Shown: piece after piece, positions 27,164-36,445 of the stretch
How the letters are laid out: every line of letters begins with the position of its first letter
Position numbering within the stretch: the first letter of the stretch is position 1
From: Neorhodopirellula pilleata
GTDB lineage: Bacteria; Planctomycetota; Planctomycetia; Pirellulales; Pirellulaceae
Direction: 5' to 3'
Assembly: GCF_007859915.1 (NCBI RefSeq)
Contig: NZ_SJPM01000001.1
Span: 671,502 to 735,501 of the forward strand
Length of the DNA: 64,000 nucleotides
Made by a program: the position numbers and the translations under genes
The notes under the pieces: generated by a model
What the model was told of the DNA's origin: nothing
The model's database searches: none
Seen by the model: the letters and a program-made list of their open reading frames with translations, nothing else

Positions 27164-27198
27164 GTCGTTTTCAGTTGCTCTCATTGATAGGATCTTTC

Positions 27199-27912
27199 AT
27201 GGCTGTCCGGATGAACGTTCTGGTGCTTCGCCCACCCGGTAACGGCTCCAAAGCTCACCACCAATTCGACGACGTGATCGGTCAATTGCTTGGTCGCCCC
27301 GGGCTGGACGTGACGTTGCTGGAACGACTGCCCGGACCCGACGAATCCACCACCGAGCGACTCGCACTCGAATCACTTGGCGGGCATATCGCATGCTTGG
27401 CGTGGGCTGGTGCGAGCGAGACTGTCGATGAGCTCGCCGCTGCCGGAAAGTTGATGTCCCGACGTCCGCATCGCGGTGATCCCGATGCCGCAAGCGTCAA
27501 CGGAACACCAGTCGGTGTTGGGGTCGGGCGAATGTTCTTTTTTGACATGCGTCTTCCGGGAGCCAATGTCTCGATTTTCGGCGACTTGCAAGCATTGTTG
27601 AAGACGCTGCAGACACCCACGTTTCAAATCGGGCCGGCCGCCGCTGAACCGAAAACCGCTGAACCGAAAAGCTTTGAGCCTAAAACCGGCGCTCGCACCC
27701 CGGTGGTCACCCTCGCCGCATCCTCCCCCATCAACCCAAACGCGGCGTTCAATGACAACCATCGCGTCGACCCGAGGCCTGTACCTTTATCTGCACCAAA
27801 GCAACCAGCCCTTGAACCGCTGGCCGGAACTCCGGAAGCTTCAAAGCAATTGACCGAGGACGGCGACGATCTCGATCGACTCGTTGATAAACTTGACGAA
27901 CTCGATCTTTAG
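27199..27912 (+). CDS. Protein of unknown function with Pro/Lys repeat segment
   Basis: A 237-residue protein not recognised by family. The first 140 residues look globular (MNVLVLRPPGNGSKAHHQFDD, LEPLAG-type loops, VGVGRMFFFDMRLPGANVSIFGDLQALLKTLQ). The rest is a proline- and alanine-rich linker containing three short repeats of the type AEPKT/AEPKS/FEPKT, and it ends in an acidic segment (DGDDLDRLVDKLDELDL). No signal peptide, so cytoplasmic. The ATG at 27199 is preferred to a TTG at 27175. The stop codon TAG (27910-27912) is formed by the first bases of a repeat element, so the natural C-terminus may have been changed by insertion. Confidence 0.6.
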   Translation: MAVRMNVLVLRPPGNGSKAHHQFDDVIGQLLGRPGLDVTLLERLPGPDESTTERLALESLGGHIACLAWAGASETVDELAAAGKLMSRRPHRGDPDAASVNGTPVGVGVGRMFFFDMRLPGANVSIFGDLQALLKTLQTPTFQIGPAAAEPKTAEPKSFEPKTGARTPVVTLAASSPINPNAAFNDNHRVDPRPVPLSAPKQPALEPLAGTPEASKQLTEDGDDLDRLVDKLDELDL

Positions 27913-28040
27913 TGCTTCGTCAATATTTGAAAAAAGGGTTGGCTTAAAACGTGGCACGGTGGTCCCCACCTTGATTCTCGACGGAGGACCGTCGAGCCAC
28001 CTTGCTGACGCCCTAATGTCAAATGTGGATGAAGTACTAG
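27910..28040. repeat. CTAGTGCTTC-type repeat element, single-unit copy
   Basis: About 131 bp. It opens TAGTGCTTCGTCAATATTTG and closes GTCAAATGTGGATGAAGTACTAG; the ends are imperfect inverted repeats. Inside are AACGTGGCACGGTGG, a CACCTTGATTCTCG segment, and a short hairpin (CGACGGAGGACCGTCG). A longer copy of the same element is at 55323-55555. The first three bases serve as the stop codon of the gene at 27199. No coding capacity. The 120 bp that follow, up to the sulfatase gene, contain nothing I recognise. Confidence 0.8.
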
Positions 28041-28162
28041 GCTGTCGCAGCCGTTGTCTGCCGCGTTGTCGCGACGGCTTTGGGCTACTTCGGCTGGACC
28101 CGGTATTGGCAACAGCCGGTCCGGAAAACTCTGCGATCGGTGTCAACGGATAATAAATGGAT

Positions 28163-29521
28163 CTACCGAGTGGTTACTTTGGAGTCGTTATCGGATTGTC
28201 GAGCCATCTTCAATTGATCGAGCAACTCGGCGACGCGATGGGGGAATTTAGACGCCAAGTTAGTCGTCTCTGACGGATCGTTCGCTAGATCGAACAGTTC
28301 CAACTTGTCGGCTTGTTTGTTCGCCGAGACAACCAATTTCCAATCGCCCTGTCGTAACGAACTTTCTCGAAAACCTGGGCCGGCACAATAAAGTGCACGA
28401 ACGGAGGGCGGTTGATGTTGGAGCAATAATTTCGTCAGGTCGACACCGTCCCAACGCGGGTCGTCGGCAGGTTTGAAACCAGCTAGGGAGCAAAAGGTCG
28501 GCATCCAATCAATGATCTGCACCGGAGCGGACACGCGTCCTGGCTTGACGTGACCGGGCCAATCGACGAGTGTCGGCACGCGCGTCCCGCCTTCATAAAC
28601 GGAACCCTTCTGACCCCGAAACGAAGAATTGTTACCCGGCAAACGTCCTTTGGGTGCATCGTTGTCGGGGTACTTCATATCGCGATTCTCGGCCGTGCTG
28701 CCTCCGTTGTCGCTGGTGAAGACCACGATGGTGTGATCTCGTTTGCCGATCGAGTCCAAGGTCGCCAAGATGCGGCCGACCGAATCGTCTAGATGCATGA
28801 TCGATGCGGCGTAATGACGTGCGACCTCTCCTTCAATCGTATCGGGGACGCGCGTGAGCCACAGTTCAGGTTCATCCACTGGTAAATGCACAGCCGTGAA
28901 TGGCACATACAAGAAAAACGGTGTTTTACTTCGGTCCTTCAACCAAGCGACCGCTTCATCAGTAATCAGGTCGGTCACATGGCCATCGACGTCAATCAAC
29001 GTTTCATTTCGGTGCCACGTTTGGGAATAGGGGCCGCTCTTGTAGCGGTGCGTCCAAGATGTCACACCACCTGCCAGCGATCCATAAGAGTGATCGAATC
29101 CGAAATGATTAGGGCCTTCGTGCGGTAGTGATCCGAGATGCCACTTCCCGGTCAAACAGGTTTCGTAACCCGCCTGTTTCAAGGCACCGGCCAAAGTTAA
29201 TGTGCCAAACGGTAACGCTTGATTGTTCTGCGGATTGACGACACCGAAACGGCTCCAACAACGCCCCGTCATCAACCCGGTTCGGGTGGGACTGCAAACG
29301 GGCGCGACGTAGTGGGACTCCAGTTCCAATCCACTCCGAGCGAGGCGATCCAGATGAGGCGTGGGTGCGCTGCCGCCGTGAAATGCGACGTCCGCCCACC
29401 CCAGGTCATCGGCGATGATGAACACGATGTTGGGCTGCGCTGATGGCGTCTGTGCTTGCGTCGGCGTGGATTGTCCGCTGACTGCGATTGCCAAAAAAAT
29501 TGAAAACAGAAGTGGTTTCAT
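28163..29521 (-). CDS. Secreted type I sulfatase (arylsulfatase family)
   Basis: A 452-residue formylglycine-dependent sulfatase that hydrolyses sulfate esters, probably on algal polysaccharides. A signal peptide (MKPLLFSIFLAIAVSGQ) is followed by metal-binding ADDLGWADV (D38, D39) and the modification motif CSPTR with C76, which a sulfatase-modifying enzyme converts to formylglycine, then GLMTGR. Further family blocks are GYETCLTGKWHLG, DHTIVVFTSDNGG and the conserved His/Lys positions around them. The ATG at 29521 is preferred over the longer open frame to 29578. No sulfatase-maturing enzyme is adjacent. Planctomycetes of this group carry very many sulfatases, so substrate cannot be read from family alone. 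Confidence 0.95.
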   Translation of the reverse strand: MKPLLFSIFLAIAVSGQSTPTQAQTPSAQPNIVFIIADDLGWADVAFHGGSAPTPHLDRLARSGLELESHYVAPVCSPTRTGLMTGRCWSRFGVVNPQNNQALPFGTLTLAGALKQAGYETCLTGKWHLGSLPHEGPNHFGFDHSYGSLAGGVTSWTHRYKSGPYSQTWHRNETLIDVDGHVTDLITDEAVAWLKDRSKTPFFLYVPFTAVHLPVDEPELWLTRVPDTIEGEVARHYAASIMHLDDSVGRILATLDSIGKRDHTIVVFTSDNGGSTAENRDMKYPDNDAPKGRLPGNNSSFRGQKGSVYEGGTRVPTLVDWPGHVKPGRVSAPVQIIDWMPTFCSLAGFKPADDPRWDGVDLTKLLLQHQPPSVRALYCAGPGFRESSLRQGDWKLVVSANKQADKLELFDLANDPSETTNLASKFPHRVAELLDQLKMARQSDNDSKVTTR

Positions 29522-29645
29522 GGGGGGCTCGACGAAGGACGTTTCTGGGGACTCACTCAGTTCGCCGCATTCTAGCATATTGACATGCGCCGTCTCGCTC
29601 TTGATCGAGACGGCGGAGTCGAGTCCCTTTGGCGACCGCGCCGGC

Positions 29646-30821
29646 CTACGACGAAAGCGGCAGCGAAATCTGCCGCATCGAGATCGGCGAGCGTTTTTGT
29701 TTGACGGCGTGGATACGATGGATCAACTGGTCATACCCGTTGACCATCGAAGTGAGCGATCCAGTATCCATCACCAGTTGCCGACCTCGCTCTCCCATCG
29801 CCCGACGAAGTTGTGGATCGGCCAACAAGTCCGCGATGGCACCGGCGAACGCGTCCACATCCTGACTCGGAACGAGCCGACCGGTCTGCCCGTCGATCAC
29901 GGTTTCGCCGATCGATCCGACATCCGTAGCGACAACCGGCGTCTGACAAGCAAGGGCCTCCAGGATCGAAACCGGAGACGCTTCGTTGAGGGAACACAGC
30001 GTGAAAATGTCACATGCGGACAGCAGACGCGGAGTGTCAGATCGGTTGCCGAGCAAATGAATCCGATCGTTCAAACCAAGTTCCGCTCGCAACGCTTCGA
30101 TGGTGCCGCGTTCAGGGCCTTCACCAATAATCAGCGCGTGCAGGTTCGGGTATTTGTCGCGGAGGCGATCCATCGCAGCAACGAGCATCGAATGATTCTT
30201 TTCCGGCCGAAGCGCGGCGACGATGCCGATCAACGAATCCGTTGACGCGAGTCCGAGTTCTTGGCGAACTTGCGAGCGAGCTTCCGCGACCGGGTGAAAA
30301 CGATCGCAATCGACTCCGTTTCGAATGACGTTGACTTTATGACTAGGAAACCCTTCGAACGTTTTCAGAAACTCACCGTGGGAGTCAGCAACACCGATGA
30401 ACGCGTCAGTGATGGGCGTCAAGAGACGGTTCAGTCTTCCAACGCCATCGGGCCATCCGGTTGAATGCAGCGCCGAGGCGATCACACGAACCCCAGCGAG
30501 CTTTGCGGCCAGCCGGCCCCAAAACATCTTGTCACCGGCACCGACCGTAACAACGGCGTCGATGTGACGCTCGCGAAACAGTCTCGCTAGTCTGGCGACG
30601 ACCATGACGTCGTACTTGCCGCCGACGAGGTTCGCGTGCAATGGATACTCTTTGGCGATCTCATCCCCGAGCGGTCCGGCTTCTTTCAAACAGACGATCT
30701 CTGGACGGACGCGATTCGGATCGAGTCCGCGCATCAGGCTGACCAAGAGCATTTCCGCCCCGCCGACCGGCATGGATGTAATCACAAAACAACAACGAAT
30801 TGGTGGATTGCCAAGGGTCAT
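29646..30821 (-). CDS. Glycosyltransferase family 4-type enzyme
   Basis: A 391-residue GT-B glycosyltransferase that transfers a sugar from a nucleotide-sugar donor, likely in exopolysaccharide synthesis at the cytoplasmic membrane. The N-terminal Rossmann domain begins CCFVITSMPVGGAEMLLVSLMRGL. The C-terminal donor domain has VAALRPEKNHSMLVAAMDRL, LIIGEGPERGTIEAL and the EX7E motif in LNEASPVSILEALACQTPVVATDVG. The ATG at 30821 overlaps the stop of the polysaccharide deacetylase gene by 4 bp (ATGA), so the two are translationally coupled. Together with ugd and the NusG-like gene nearby this suggests a polysaccharide locus, split by a flavoprotein gene on the other strand. Confidence 0.93.
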   Translation of the reverse strand: MTLGNPPIRCCFVITSMPVGGAEMLLVSLMRGLDPNRVRPEIVCLKEAGPLGDEIAKEYPLHANLVGGKYDVMVVARLARLFRERHIDAVVTVGAGDKMFWGRLAAKLAGVRVIASALHSTGWPDGVGRLNRLLTPITDAFIGVADSHGEFLKTFEGFPSHKVNVIRNGVDCDRFHPVAEARSQVRQELGLASTDSLIGIVAALRPEKNHSMLVAAMDRLRDKYPNLHALIIGEGPERGTIEALRAELGLNDRIHLLGNRSDTPRLLSACDIFTLCSLNEASPVSILEALACQTPVVATDVGSIGETVIDGQTGRLVPSQDVDAFAGAIADLLADPQLRRAMGERGRQLVMDTGSLTSMVNGYDQLIHRIHAVKQKRSPISMRQISLPLSS

Positions 30822-31744
30822 GCGAGTGAGCTGTCGAGTTGGTTGGCAGCATTGGGTTCGATGAGCGAAGTCTGCATCGAATGATTCATAGCCGACGGAG
30901 GATTGACGATGATGTCGTTGAAGGGAAGCGCCGGTTCAAACTTTAACTTTCTTTCGTCAAAGGTCAGCCAATTCTTCAAGCGAATGAACTCGCGATCGCC
31001 ATGAATACGTCGAATGTGAAACGAATCGTTGCCGACTAAATTGTAAGCACCAAAAGCACTGCAGACACCCGCAAGTCCGCATTGGCGTGCCGTCTCAAAC
31101 ACCGCCGGACGCATTTGCAACGGCATTCCAAAGGGAACCGCCATGTAGCGGACGGGGCCGCCGATCATTGCTTCGAGATCAGCCTTGGCATCGATGATTT
31201 CATGTTCGAGCTGCTCTTGTTTCGTGACCCGGTTGAAATCGACGTGGTTGGCCGTATGCAATCCGATCTCAATCCCGCCACAAGCGGCCGCACGCAATAA
31301 TTCGGGTGTATCAACGGCGAGCGGCTGCCCTTGGGCTAGGTCGTGTTCGAACGGACGACCGTGCCGAATGTTCTCGGTCGTGACAAAGTAGGTGCATGGG
31401 ATTCGGTGACGAATCAAGTATGGCAACGCGAACTGGGAATTCTCGGCATAGCCATCATCGAACGTAATGGCGACGGCGGGACGGGGCGAATTCCTCGTTT
31501 CGATCCGTCGTTGAACTTCGGCAAGCGAAATGATCTCGAAATTCTCGCGACAGTAGTCCATACTGCGTTGAAACCCTGCCTTGGAGATCGTCCATGAATT
31601 CGGGTGAGTATCCGCGACACGGTGATAGAACAGAACCGAAATGGGGGCCTCTTTGCGTGCACAAAGCTGATCGATTCGCGTCTTGCGCAGTGATCGTTGG
31701 CTGTGGTATCGCAAATACAGTGCGGTGGTTCGGACTGGGTTCAT
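30818..31744 (-). CDS. Polysaccharide deacetylase (NodB-like)
   Basis: A 308-residue carbohydrate esterase 4-type protein that removes N- or O-acetyl groups from a polysaccharide. It shows SVLFYHRVAD, the catalytic TFDDGYAEN (motif 1), the metal-binding HTANHVDF block (motif 2), and PFGMPLQ in the position of motif 3. No signal peptide is obvious, only a basic N-terminus, so it may act in the cytoplasm or be exported by an unseen route. It is followed directly by the coupled glycosyltransferase gene (ATGA overlap), suggesting that both work on the same glycan. Confidence 0.9.
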   Translation of the reverse strand: MNPVRTTALYLRYHSQRSLRKTRIDQLCARKEAPISVLFYHRVADTHPNSWTISKAGFQRSMDYCRENFEIISLAEVQRRIETRNSPRPAVAITFDDGYAENSQFALPYLIRHRIPCTYFVTTENIRHGRPFEHDLAQGQPLAVDTPELLRAAACGGIEIGLHTANHVDFNRVTKQEQLEHEIIDAKADLEAMIGGPVRYMAVPFGMPLQMRPAVFETARQCGLAGVCSAFGAYNLVGNDSFHIRRIHGDREFIRLKNWLTFDERKLKFEPALPFNDIIVNPPSAMNHSMQTSLIEPNAANQLDSSLA

Positions 31745-31929
31745 GGCGGTCGGGAAGATGTTCGCGGAATGTTTGTGTGGTCTTGGCGATTTTCCTACCC
31801 AAGGTTTAAGTTACATCCGCCATCGCGAGAGGGAATGAACGTCACTAGCTGTTGATTTCATCCATCGTCAAAGTGGAGCTTTCTGAATTTGACTGCTGGT
31901 ACGATTGTGCCGATTGGTAGAGACATTCC

Positions 31930-33210
31930 ATGGAAACAACCCAACGTCGACGAATCGTCATCATCGGTGCCGGCGCTGCGGGCATGATGGCGGCCGCCGT
32001 CGCGGCCCGTCGCGGCGCCGAAGTGATCTTGTTGGAAAAGAATCGCAAGACCGGTGTCAAAATCTTGATGTCCGGCGGAACAAGATGCAATTTGACTCAG
32101 GATACCGACGCGAAAGGGATCACCGAGGCTTTCGCTCATGCCAAACGTTTTCTACAACCGAGCGTGGGTCGGTTCTGTCCGGCCGATGTGATTGCCCATT
32201 TCGAGTCGCTGGGCGTCGCGACGAAACGAGAGGTGACCGGCAAGATCTTTCCCCAGAGTGACCGCGCGGTCGACGTTCGCGATGCATTGCATCGAGACAT
32301 GATCAACGCAGGAGTCCGCTTGGAAATGGACTCGCCGGTACAAAATCTCAATCGGCTTGACGACGGCACTTGGGCGGTCACGACGAAGTCTTCCGAGGGA
32401 ATGCATGAGGTGCTGGCCGACCGAGTCATCGTCACCAGTGGCGGTCAGAGTTGGCCGGGATGTGGCACGACCGGCGACGCATACGCTTGGTTGCGAAATC
32501 TCGGACACGAGATTGTTCGACCTCGTCCTGCATTGGTGCCACTGGTGGGCGGCACCGAGGCGACGCGTAGTTTATCCGGATTGACGCTTGATGATGTGAT
32601 CGCGGAAGTGTTTACCGATCAGTTCAAATCAGGCAAGAAGCCGAAAGTGCAACGTCGATCGTCTTGGCTTTTCACTCACTTCGGATTTTCGGGGCCGGCG
32701 GCGATGGACGTCAGCGGCGCGATGACGGAGATGGACGAAATTCGGCAGGCGAGGTTGCGAGTTGATCTGATCCCTCAAGTCACCGAGGATGAATTGCAGC
32801 AGGTCTTCCGCCAACAAAGCGGACAGAACGGCAAACAACACGTCTCGACGGCGTTGGCGCGTTGGTTGCCTTCACGGCTGGCGGAGGTTCTTTCGACCGA
32901 GTGCGGGGCACGGACCGACGCGGGCGAGAAAACGATGGCGGAAGTTTCCGCCGAAACTCGACGTTGTCTTGCCGATCGGTTGAAACGATGGTCGTTGCCC
33001 GTCTATGACACTCGCGGGTTTGCCAAAGCGGAGGTGACCGCCGGTGGCGTTTCGTTGAAAGATGTCGACCCGAAGACGATGCAAAGTCGACGGTGCAACG
33101 GTTTGTTTCTCGCTGGCGAGGTACTCGATGTCGACGGTTGGATCGGCGGATACAATTTCCAAGCCGCCTTCAGTACCGGTCGCGCCGCGGCGATCGCGGC
33201 TTGCGAATAA
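31930..33210 (+). CDS. BaiN/HI0933-type FAD-dependent oxidoreductase
   Basis: A 426-residue flavoprotein of the HI0933/YhiN/BaiN family. The FAD-binding motif is RRIVIIGAGAAGMMAAAVAARRGAEV, followed by the family hallmark KTGVKILMSGGTRCNLTQD and later by GGQSWPGCGTTGDAYAWLRNLGHEI. The C-terminal FAD segment reads GLFLAGEVLDVDGWIGGYNFQAAFSTGRAAA. Members are cytosolic; BaiN acts on bile acid intermediates in clostridia, but the function of most homologues is unknown. It stands alone on the plus strand between polysaccharide genes, so I infer no link with them. ATG at 31930 fits the family start. Confidence 0.93.
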   Translation: METTQRRRIVIIGAGAAGMMAAAVAARRGAEVILLEKNRKTGVKILMSGGTRCNLTQDTDAKGITEAFAHAKRFLQPSVGRFCPADVIAHFESLGVATKREVTGKIFPQSDRAVDVRDALHRDMINAGVRLEMDSPVQNLNRLDDGTWAVTTKSSEGMHEVLADRVIVTSGGQSWPGCGTTGDAYAWLRNLGHEIVRPRPALVPLVGGTEATRSLSGLTLDDVIAEVFTDQFKSGKKPKVQRRSSWLFTHFGFSGPAAMDVSGAMTEMDEIRQARLRVDLIPQVTEDELQQVFRQQSGQNGKQHVSTALARWLPSRLAEVLSTECGARTDAGEKTMAEVSAETRRCLADRLKRWSLPVYDTRGFAKAEVTAGGVSLKDVDPKTMQSRRCNGLFLAGEVLDVDGWIGGYNFQAAFSTGRAAAIAACE

Positions 33211-33235
33211 GCTTCGACGCTTCGTTATCAGTCTT

Positions 33236-34675
33236 TCACCGTCGAAATCCGATGCCTTGATAGACGAAGCCATATTCATCGAGCGGTAGAGATTTCAACA
33301 CGTTGCGTCCGTCGAAGACGAATGCAGGCTTTTGCATGGACCGATAGATCGCTGGAAAATCCACCTTGCCGAACTCATCCCATTCGGTCAACACCGCGAT
33401 CGCATGAGCGTTGCAACAAGCCGCTTCGACGGAGTCAACGACCTCAACGTTCTCCGCGATCAGTCGGGCAGACGCTTCGGATAGTTCGGCGTCGCCGTTG
33501 CGAAGAACGTCCTGGAGATCCTTTTTGATCTGATCGGCGGTGACCTGAGGATCGTAGATGCTCAGCTTCGCCTTTTCACGTAAGAGGTCGCGACAGACAT
33601 AGATCGCCGCCGATTCTCGCGTGTCGTTGGTGTCTTTTTTGAACGCAAACCCCCATATCGCGATCTTCTTGTCCGATACGGTGTTGAAAAGCGTGCGAAC
33701 GATTCGATTGACGAATCGTCGTTTTTGATAGTCGTTCATTTTGACGACTTGTTCCCAGTACTCGGCCACCTCAGGCAAGCCGAAGTATTCACATAGATAG
33801 ACCAAATTGAGAATGTCTTTCTGAAAACACGAACCACCAAACCCCACCGACGACTTCAGGAACTTGGGGCCGATGCGCGAGTCGGTACCGATCGCCATGG
33901 CGACTTCATCCACGTCCGCTTCGGTCGCTTCGCAGAGTGCCGAGATAGAATTGATCGACGAAACTCGCTGGGCCAAGAACGCGTTGGCGGTCAGTTTCGA
34001 TAATTCACTACTCCAAAGATTCGTCGTCAACAGTCGCTCGCGAGGCACCCAATGGGCGTAAACATCGACGAGTGCTCCGATGGCCGCTTCGGACTCGCCG
34101 CCGATCAGGACGCGATCGGGCGAAAGCAAGTCTTCCACTGCGGTGCCTTCGGCCAAGAACTCAGGGTTGCTCAGAACATCAAACGTAGCGCCCGAAGATG
34201 ATCCACTCAAGATCGCCTTGACGGCTTCAGCGGTTCGGACAGGCAAGGTCGACTTTTCAACGACGATCTTGTGACCGGTTGAAACGTCGGCGATCTTGCG
34301 AGCACACTTCTCGATGAACTCCAAGTTGGCGGCCCTACCCGCACCGACGCCGAAGTCCTTGGTCGGCGTATTGACGGAAATGAAGATCATGTCCGCTTCA
34401 GCGATCGCGGAATCGACCTCACACGTGAAGTGCAAATTACGACCACGGCTTTCCATCACGATTTCGTGCAAGCCCGGCTCATAGATTGGTAACGTGTCGC
34501 TGTTCCACTGTGCGATTCGGGTCGCGTTAATATCGACGACACGTACTTCGATGTCGGGGCATTGCTTGGCGATCATCGCCATCGTCGGTCCGCCGACGTA
34601 GCCGGCACCTATGCAGCAAATTTTGCGAATCGGGGTAATCGTCGGGGACGCGTGTGCGGGCGAAACGGTCGTCAT
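33236..34675 (-). CDS. ugd: UDP-glucose 6-dehydrogenase
   Basis: Oxidises UDP-glucose to UDP-glucuronate with two NAD+, supplying acidic sugar for polysaccharides. The 479-residue protein begins with the NAD site [19 protein letters not shown] and includes [29 protein letters not shown], the catalytic C283 in [16 protein letters not shown], and the C-terminal [16 protein letters not shown]. Length and motifs place it with the animal/plant-like UGDH class (about 470-490 residues), longer than typical bacterial Ugd of about 390-450. It lies 142 bp after the NusG-like gene on the same strand, consistent with a polysaccharide operon. Confidence 0.96.
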   Translation of the reverse strand: MTTVSPAHASPTITPIRKICCIGAGYVGGPTMAMIAKQCPDIEVRVVDINATRIAQWNSDTLPIYEPGLHEIVMESRGRNLHFTCEVDSAIAEADMIFISVNTPTKDFGVGAGRAANLEFIEKCARKIADVSTGHKIVVEKSTLPVRTAEAVKAILSGSSSGATFDVLSNPEFLAEGTAVEDLLSPDRVLIGGESEAAIGALVDVYAHWVPRERLLTTNLWSSELSKLTANAFLAQRVSSINSISALCEATEADVDEVAMAIGTDSRIGPKFLKSSVGFGGSCFQKDILNLVYLCEYFGLPEVAEYWEQVVKMNDYQKRRFVNRIVRTLFNTVSDKKIAIWGFAFKKDTNDTRESAAIYVCRDLLREKAKLSIYDPQVTADQIKKDLQDVLRNGDAELSEASARLIAENVEVVDSVEAACCNAHAIAVLTEWDEFGKVDFPAIYRSMQKPAFVFDGRNVLKSLPLDEYGFVYQGIGFRR

Positions 34676-34817
34676 GGCTGAAAAATCGAAGAGATCAGAA
34701 AAGGATTCAGACGGGAAGTCGATCTTAATTCAACTGCATTCCATCCGTCTGAACACGAAGCCAGAATTCAAGACTTTACGATTGTAACGGTTGATTCGGC
34801 TGGGCAACGGGTGTGGG

Positions 34818-35372
34818 TCAGCTGATCGCTTCGAGCTGGCAATCTTCGAGTTTGACACTGACGCCTTGTTCCATGAACTGGACCGAGACGAGCAAGCGAC
34901 GCTCATTCTCGCGGCGAATGATCGTCCCTTCGTATCCCGAAAACACGCCGTTTCGAACACGTACCCGCTCGCCGGGCTTCAAGCGACTCTCCAAGGTTAA
35001 CGGCACGCCCATTTCGATCAAATCGCGAATTTGGCGGAGGTCTTTGATCAACTGGGGGACATCTCGAATCGGATCCGCTTTGAGCACGACGCCGGTGCAG
35101 ACCGCCTCGTAACGGGTTTCGTTGTCACCCCTCAAGAAGACATAGGTCGAGAACAATGGCACGAACGACGTGCGAAACCGTCCGCTGGGGGAGCGAACTC
35201 GTTGCTCGATCAGGGGAGCGTAGTGCGGAATGCCAGAGACTCGAAAGAGTCGCATAATTCGCTTTTCTTGCCGTGTTCGTACGTAGAGCAACCACCAAGG
35301 CAAATCCAACGACTCGTCTTGGTCGAGGAGGTCGACGGGATGGCAGTCCGGTTCGTGAGGAAGAATCGGCAT
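34818..35372 (-). CDS. Specialised NusG paralogue (RfaH/UpxY-type antiterminator)
   Basis: A 184-residue protein with an NGN domain (WWLLYVRTRQEKRIMRLF, SFVPLFSTYVFLRGD) and a C-terminal KOW domain (LKPGERVRVRNGVFSGYEGTIIRR). Housekeeping NusG normally sits beside secE and rplK; this copy instead precedes ugd, the arrangement of specialised paralogues that bind RNA polymerase and let it read through long polysaccharide operons. The protein has an acidic leader of about 20 residues before the NGN domain. ATG at 35372. Family is certain, the antitermination role on the ugd transcript is inferred from position. Confidence 0.88.
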   Translation of the reverse strand: MPILPHEPDCHPVDLLDQDESLDLPWWLLYVRTRQEKRIMRLFRVSGIPHYAPLIEQRVRSPSGRFRTSFVPLFSTYVFLRGDNETRYEAVCTGVVLKADPIRDVPQLIKDLRQIRDLIEMGVPLTLESRLKPGERVRVRNGVFSGYEGTIIRRENERRLLVSVQFMEQGVSVKLEDCQLEAIS

Positions 35373-35452
35373 GGGGACTAATCGAGGGGGATTGGCACAG
35401 CGAACTCGTTGATCGATCCACTGCGTTCTGAGCGGACACGATCGTTCATCGA

Positions 35453-35809
35453 TTATCTTTTATCGTCTCGATCGAGTGGATAGTCCAGCAGGCTTATCGG
35501 TTCGGCCGAATCACTGATCTGCCACAGCCTTCGATAGCCGCTTGAGACGACGTCCGTTTTTCTCGCGACGAATTCATCGTCGAGATTCTCAGATGCAAAC
35601 GGCCCTATCATTATCATCGGTTCGAACCGTTCGTCGACAATATATTGCGAGAGGGTTGGATTGCAACGCAGATGACGTTCGGGCGAAAGGTGCAGTCGCT
35701 CGGCATCGAGTTCGCCAATGACGTAGCGCAGGTAAAGATCGCTTTCGACGATCGACGTGACTTCCAAGCCACAGACTTCGCACAGATAGCCTTGATCGCA
35801 TTTAGCCAC
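35453..35809 (-). CDS. Small conserved planctomycete protein with CxxC motif
   Basis: A 118-residue protein beginning at a GTG (35809): AKCDQGYLCEVCGLEV, with three cysteines that could bind metal, then SDLYLRYVIGELD, SPERHLRCNPTLSQYIVDE and a C-terminal SSGYRRLWQISD. I associate this pattern from memory with a family restricted to planctomycetes, of unknown function. No catalytic residues are evident. The gene is 80 bp upstream of the NusG-like gene on the same strand and may share its transcript. Beyond its start lies the repeat-rich region. Confidence 0.75.
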   Translation of the reverse strand: MAKCDQGYLCEVCGLEVTSIVESDLYLRYVIGELDAERLHLSPERHLRCNPTLSQYIVDERFEPMIMIGPFASENLDDEFVARKTDVVSSGYRRLWQISDSAEPISLLDYPLDRDDKR

Positions 35810-35929
35810 GAGAAAACGTACTCCTTCGACTGGAAAAAAAGGCGGCTACGCCGCAAACCTACAAGCGCGACGCGCGAGCGAGTGAATTCATTGGGATTGG
35901 GAGTTTTGGAGCGGATTCCCTCGCTCGCG

Positions 35930-36165
35930 ATTTTTGAAGTTGCGCTTTTGCGTGTGGCATTGGTTTTTCGTAACCCGACGCGTAACGGGCTGTTGATTTA
36001 ATCGTAACCCGATGCGTCAGCGAGGGATTCGGCGCCATTAAGTCCTCTGTATTTATCCCTCGCTCACGCTTCGGGTTTCGATGAGGACAAAATCAACACG
36101 CCCGTAAGCGAGGGATGAGTCGATATCAAATATCCCTCGCTTACGCAGCGGATTACGAAAAAAGT
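35930..36165. repeat. Palindromic repeat cluster (locus C)
   Basis: Within a 934-bp stretch without a gene (35810-36743). The core unit at 35986-36104 (119 bp) starts CGGGCTGTTGATTTAATCG, continues ACCCGATGCGTCAGCGAGGG and ends in the inverted arm with ATCAACACGCCCG; it matches the 8349-8467 copy in length and order. To its right, 36103-36165, is a further inverted pair (GTAAGCGAGGGAT and ATATCCCTCGCTTACGCAGC), followed by a segment that is the inverse of 4446-4490. The flanks 35873-35950 carry GCGAGCGAGTG / CTCGCTCGCG, probably a decayed copy. From 36191 to about 36440 I see nothing specific. Confidence 0.85.
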
Positions 36166-36445
36166 GCAACTTCAAATCTCGCGCTTTAGGCTTGTATCGA
36201 TTACCTTCAAACAACACCGAACGCGGCGATAGCTGATGTAAAAAAGCAGCCGCGATCGGGAGAATCGATACGACCGGGCCTTTTCACTGATCATTAAGGT
36301 CGCCGTGACCCAACTTTTTTGACTAGCAGGTTTCGTAGCGTAGGTTTCGGTAGTGAGAGAGACGAGATCCTTGTGGTCTTATCGCCCGCGCCGAGATTCT
36401 CATGGTGTGTCGCTATGAAGTCTAGGTTCGGGTCAGCCGAAGTTC

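Noticed and set aside
28041..28162. Possible gene remnant between the repeat element and the sulfatase gene
   Set aside because: A short open frame exists, but it begins inside the element and shows no recognisable protein sequence.
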